This document shows positions 6,710 to 8,707 of a stretch of DNA of 8,707 nt, in pieces. Under the pieces are notes generated by a model that was not told where the DNA came from, did no database searches, and saw only the letters and a list, made by a program, of their open reading frames with translations. A program made the translations under genes and the position numbers. Source of the stretch: Dermatophilaceae bacterium. Its GTDB lineage: Bacteria; Actinomycetota; Actinomycetes; Actinomycetales; Dermatophilaceae. The stretch spans positions 1 through 8,707 of the forward strand of contig JABFXB010000014.1 in assembly GCA_013361975.1 (NCBI GenBank), written 5' to 3'. Each line of letters starts with the position of its first letter. The first letter of the stretch is position 1.

Positions 6710-8284
6710 TCAGATCACGTTCGCCATCCTCAGGAGGTGGCCCATCGTGAAGGTGGGAGCCGAGGGCGAGAAGCGCTCGCGTGCGTTGAAGTAGGAAGTG
6801 CGGTCGAGCGCCAGCAGCCCGAGGATCACCTCGGTCACGATGCGGGCCCCCACGGGCCCCAGCCGACGGCCGCCCAGGATCTCGGACTCCTTGAGGATGT
6901 AGAACCACAGCGGAGACTTGCCGCCCCAACCCGGTTCGGAGAGCCCGAGGTCCACGTTGCTGAGCACGGTCAGCCCCATGGCGTTCGCGACGTCCTGACC
7001 CGCGGGCAGCCCGAGGCGCTTGCCGCGCAGGAGGTTGCGGGCAGCGAGGGCCGTGATGGCGCCGGGCCCCGGCGTGATGACAGTAGGTGGAAGGGTCGCC
7101 AGGGGACGCGCGACCTGCGTGTCGATGAGACGGGCGAAGTTGCGGTCGTCGGGGGGATCCATTCCCGGGATCTCGAAGAAGTAGTTCCAGTCCAGAACCA
7201 GGTCCGGGGAGAGCGGCCGGGACCCGCGCAGATCGGCTCCGTCGACGGAGAAGATCGGGAGTGTCCGCCTTTCGTGGATCTCGTACTCGGCGCGAATCAT
7301 GCTGTGTCCGAACCGATAGGCCGCAGCCGAGTACTCGACGGGCATCATCGGTTGCTGGCGGTTCGTCGGCTTGTAGAACACGTTCGAAACGCTGAGACCC
7401 TGGTCGGTCTGGACCAAGATCTGGTCGACGAGCCCCTGCCCCACGATTCGCGGGAGGAAGTCGTGGACGATGAGCCACTGGTAGTGCCAGCGGGTGAGTC
7501 GCTGTGCATCGGCGAAGCTGTGGCCTCCGTCGACGAAGCCGTTGTGGAGCCGGATGAAGGCCAGTTGCATCTGGCAGATGATGAGGTTCTCGTCATTTCG
7601 CGGGTCGCCCAGCAGCGCCGTTCCTGTGCCCGTCCGGGGCAGGTCGACCACGCCGTCGTGCTCGTCGAGCAACAGCCTGCCGGGCTGGCGGCCATCGTAG
7701 AGCTGCGGGTCCAGCTCCGGTCCGCGACCGTAGACCGAACCGAGGTCGAACCGTGGAGTGTCGAAGTTGATGAGGGCGTAGGGGTCCTGTCTCTGCTGCG
7801 ACAGAGGCGTCGTGTCTCGAGTCATGTCGTGGTCGACGAACTGGCCCAGGTATGTGTAACCGGCCGGCAGGTCTGTGTTGTCCAAGCCGTCGGTGCTGAA
7901 GCGGACGTCGTCGAGCGGTGGTCTCGACTCGACCATCCGTGCCGCGAGCGCCTGCAGAAGTTCGTCGGACGGCTCGAAGGGCGGCAAGTGCTTGAACATG
8001 CGGCCGAACCGGGCCTCCACGCCTCCGCCCGGCATCACCACCGCGTAGATGCCGCGCGGATCACCCACCGCGTGACCCACGCCGGCGCCAGGTCGCGAAA
8101 CTGTCACAGCACCAGTGCTTTCGCCGACCGCTGGAGTTGCAGCAGCAGCTGGCGGGCTGGTTCGGGCGGAGGCCATGCCCAGTCCGGCGGCGCCGGCCAA
8201 CAAGCCGCGCCGGGTCATCCTGGCGGCCCACACGCGTTGGTGCAGGCTGTCGTCTCTGGGCATGCCAACATGGCGGTTCTTCAT
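6710..8284 (-). CDS. Tat-exported animal-type haem peroxidase (peroxidase-cyclooxygenase superfamily)
   Basis: With the start at ATG 8284-8282 the protein has 524 residues; GGGGGG (8299-8294) lies about 9 bp upstream. Frame upstream of this is open to 8497 but without family features. The N-terminus carries a Tat signal (MTRRGLLAGAAGLGMASA, twin Arg 25-26) and an Ala-rich cleavage region near 46-50. The mature part has the animal-type peroxidase signature: GQFVDHDMTRDTTP with Q148, D151 and distal H152; TPRFDLGSVYG resembling the calcium loop; GDPRNDENL with R229 and E232; and YRFGHSMI with proximal H327. The spacings Q-x2-D-H and R-x2-E equal those of myeloperoxidase (Q91, D94-H95, R239, E242), so ester-linked haem through D151 and E232 is possible; the Met that forms the sulfonium link in myeloperoxidase is Asn here. 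Expected reaction: H2O2-dependent oxidation of halides or organic substrates outside the membrane. Substrate unknown. First gene of the minus-strand trio. Confidence 0.9.
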   Translation of the reverse strand: MKNRHVGMPRDDSLHQRVWAARMTRRGLLAGAAGLGMASARTSPPAAAATPAVGESTGAVTVSRPGAGVGHAVGDPRGIYAVVMPGGGVEARFGRMFKHLPPFEPSDELLQALAARMVESRPPLDDVRFSTDGLDNTDLPAGYTYLGQFVDHDMTRDTTPLSQQRQDPYALINFDTPRFDLGSVYGRGPELDPQLYDGRQPGRLLLDEHDGVVDLPRTGTGTALLGDPRNDENLIICQMQLAFIRLHNGFVDGGHSFADAQRLTRWHYQWLIVHDFLPRIVGQGLVDQILVQTDQGLSVSNVFYKPTNRQQPMMPVEYSAAAYRFGHSMIRAEYEIHERRTLPIFSVDGADLRGSRPLSPDLVLDWNYFFEIPGMDPPDDRNFARLIDTQVARPLATLPPTVITPGPGAITALAARNLLRGKRLGLPAGQDVANAMGLTVLSNVDLGLSEPGWGGKSPLWFYILKESEILGGRRLGPVGARIVTEVILGLLALDRTSYFNARERFSPSAPTFTMGHLLRMANVI

Positions 8285-8298
8285 AGCGCACATCCCCC

Positions 8299-8362
8299 CG
8301 GGCGACTGAAGCGTTCGCCCGCTCAATCGTCGGCGTCCTCGCCGAACCCTCATCCCGAGGGT
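8299..8362 (-). promoter_or_regulatory. Structured leader with three perfect hairpins upstream of the peroxidase gene
   Basis: In transcript order: ACCCTC/GAGGGT (8346-8351 with 8357-8362, 5-nt loop); directly abutting it, TCGGCG/CGCCGA (8330-8335 with 8340-8345, 4-nt loop); and CGGGCGA/TCGCCCG (8299-8305 with 8315-8321, 9-nt loop). Stems are 6, 6 and 7 bp without mismatch. The last hairpin abuts the G-run that serves as ribosome site (8299-8294), so folding could affect translation. Alternatively they are operator dyads in DNA. No known riboswitch family was recognised. Confidence 0.45.
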
Positions 8363-8417
8363 AGGTGTCGGCAGCACCGGCGGCTCGTGGTTTCGCGAGA
8401 CTGAGAGCACCCTGAGC

Positions 8418-8580
8418 GTCCGGCGACCCGTACCTGCACGGCACCCGCCCGGACACACGGAAGGGGTGGCCCAGCATGGGCCGGGCAACGCGTGCACGCG
8501 TCCGTCACGCCGTCCCCCTCCGTTCTGTCGAGCAGATCGACGACGTCAGGACGGGCGAGGTGATCTCCAGCTCCTCCTCG
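8418..8580 (+). ncRNA. Candidate IS110 bridge RNA region upstream of the transposase
   Basis: IS110-group elements encode a bridge RNA in the non-coding left end just before the transposase, with internal loops that pair to donor and target DNA. Here this position holds: a stem GTCCGG/CCGGAC (8418-8423 with 8449-8454) enclosing an asymmetric internal loop (8424-8427 and 8442-8448) and an inner stem CCGT/ACGG (8428-8431 with 8438-8441); a 6-bp hairpin GGCCCA-GCA-TGGGCC (8468-8482); a 7-bp stem with one G-T pair (8520-8526 with 8548-8554) topped by GTCGA/TCGAC (8527-8531 with 8537-8541) and a 6-nt one-sided bulge GACGTC (8542-8547); and CGAGG/CCTCG (8556-8560 with 8576-8580). The structures were found by eye. 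The true RNA ends and guide sequences cannot be set from one end of the element. Confidence 0.45.
8488..8501. repeat. Perfect 14-bp palindrome within the IS110 left-end region
   Basis: ACGCGTGCACGCGT is identical to its reverse complement. It follows the 8468-8482 hairpin by 5 bp. It may be part of the RNA fold, a protein site, or a chance CpG-rich palindrome. Confidence 0.6.
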
Positions 8581-8600
8581 ACGGGTGAAGGGAGCGCGGG

Positions 8601-8707
8601 ATGGAAGTCGAGGTTGGTCCGGTCGTGATCGGCATGGACCCGCACAAACGCAGCGTCACTATCGAGGTGTTGACGGCCGACGAGATCGTCCTCGGCGGTG
8701 GCCGGTT
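8601..8707 (+). CDS. IS110-family transposase (DEDD recombinase), N-terminus only
   Basis: The ATG at 8601 follows AAGGGAG (8588-8594) by 6 bp, and the frame stays open to the window edge (35 codons plus two bases). The peptide begins MEVEVGPVVIGMDPHKRS and continues TIEVLTADEIVLGGGR. The V-I-G-M-D-P-H-K segment is the first conserved block of IS110 transposases; its Asp is the first acidic residue of the RuvC-like DEDD catalytic domain. The family moves elements by RNA-guided recombination through a circular intermediate. The Ser-containing Tnp20 domain expected further on is outside the window. Whether the copy is intact cannot be judged. It lies head-to-head with the peroxidase gene. Confidence 0.85.
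   Translation, partial: MEVEVGPVVIGMDPHKRSVTIEVLTADEIVLGGGR
8601..8707 (+). mobile_element. IS110-family insertion sequence, partial (right part outside the window)
   Basis: Inferred from the transposase start and the structured non-coding region before it. Only the transposase part is given as the extent; the element should begin upstream, probably between about 8365 and 8418. Neither end is defined by inverted repeats or a visible target duplication, as expected for the IS110 group. Confidence 0.7.

Larger units (their letters stand above)
8285..8600. other. 316-bp non-coding stretch between peroxidase and IS110 transposase
   Basis: No convincing gene was found. The stretch holds the minus-strand leader of the peroxidase on its left (three hairpins, 8299-8362) and on its right the probable left end of an IS110 element (hairpins 8418-8580, palindrome 8488-8501). 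The boundary between chromosome and element cannot be seen because IS110-group elements lack terminal inverted repeats; position suggests it lies somewhere around 8365-8418. Two CTGAG pentamers (8401-8405, 8412-8416) occur there but prove nothing. No promoter was confidently recognised for either gene. Confidence 0.7.

Noticed and set aside
6569..8404. 611-codon plus-strand open frame opposite the peroxidase
   Set aside because: Composition is that of antisense GC-rich coding DNA (many D, E, V, R, H), with no recognisable motif, while the minus strand encodes a clear haem peroxidase.
8285..8497. N-terminal extension of the peroxidase to ATG 8497
   Set aside because: The extra 71 residues are Cys/Arg/Pro-rich without family features, would bury the Tat signal far from the N-terminus, and cover the hairpin leader and probable IS end.
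1..8707. CRISPR array, tRNA or rRNA genes
   Set aside because: No regularly spaced repeats and no tRNA- or rRNA-like sequence were seen on either strand.

Overview
The window is GC-rich, with gene contents and family variants typical of a high-GC Gram-positive actinobacterium: a KdpD-like kinase with DUF4118, a long LytR-CpsA-Psr (LCP) protein and a single-gene TatA. A Micrococcales relative such as an Intrasporangiaceae member would fit, but no marker gene fixes the taxon. It reads as chromosomal sequence whose right edge runs into an insertion sequence.

Layout from left to right. (1) 1-566, plus strand: the 3' part of a TetR-type regulator. (2) 573-2555, minus strand: a KimA-type potassium importer of the APC superfamily, convergent with TetR and separated from it by 6 bp. 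(3) 2609-4782, plus strand, divergent from kimA: a short KdpD-like sensor kinase without the KdpD N-terminal cytosolic domains, followed with a 4-bp GTGA overlap by a KdpE-like response regulator. (4) 8284-4836, minus strand: three genes in the same direction, in transcription order a Tat-exported animal-type haem peroxidase, an LCP cell-wall ligase and a TatA. (5) 8285-8600: a 316-bp non-coding stretch full of inverted repeats. Its left part is the peroxidase leader and its right part is probably the left end of an IS110 element. (6) 8601-8707, plus strand: the first 35 codons of an IS110-family transposase, cut by the window edge.

How the genes may work together. kimA and the kinase/regulator pair share a 53-bp divergent intergenic region, so the simplest reading is a potassium- or turgor-responsive two-component system controlling a KimA importer instead of (or besides) the KdpFABC pump. 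The minus-strand trio is an envelope group. The peroxidase carries an RR-type Tat signal and a TatA lies two genes downstream, so the cluster may supply part of its own export route; this is inference. The LCP protein attaches polymers to peptidoglycan in the same compartment.

Most notable: a bacterial animal-type peroxidase with Gln-Asp-His and Arg-x-x-Glu haem-pocket spacings matching myeloperoxidase; three near-contiguous perfect hairpins in its leader (8299-8362); and a run of hairpins with internal loops (8418-8580) directly upstream of the IS110 transposase, where IS110-group elements encode their bridge RNA.
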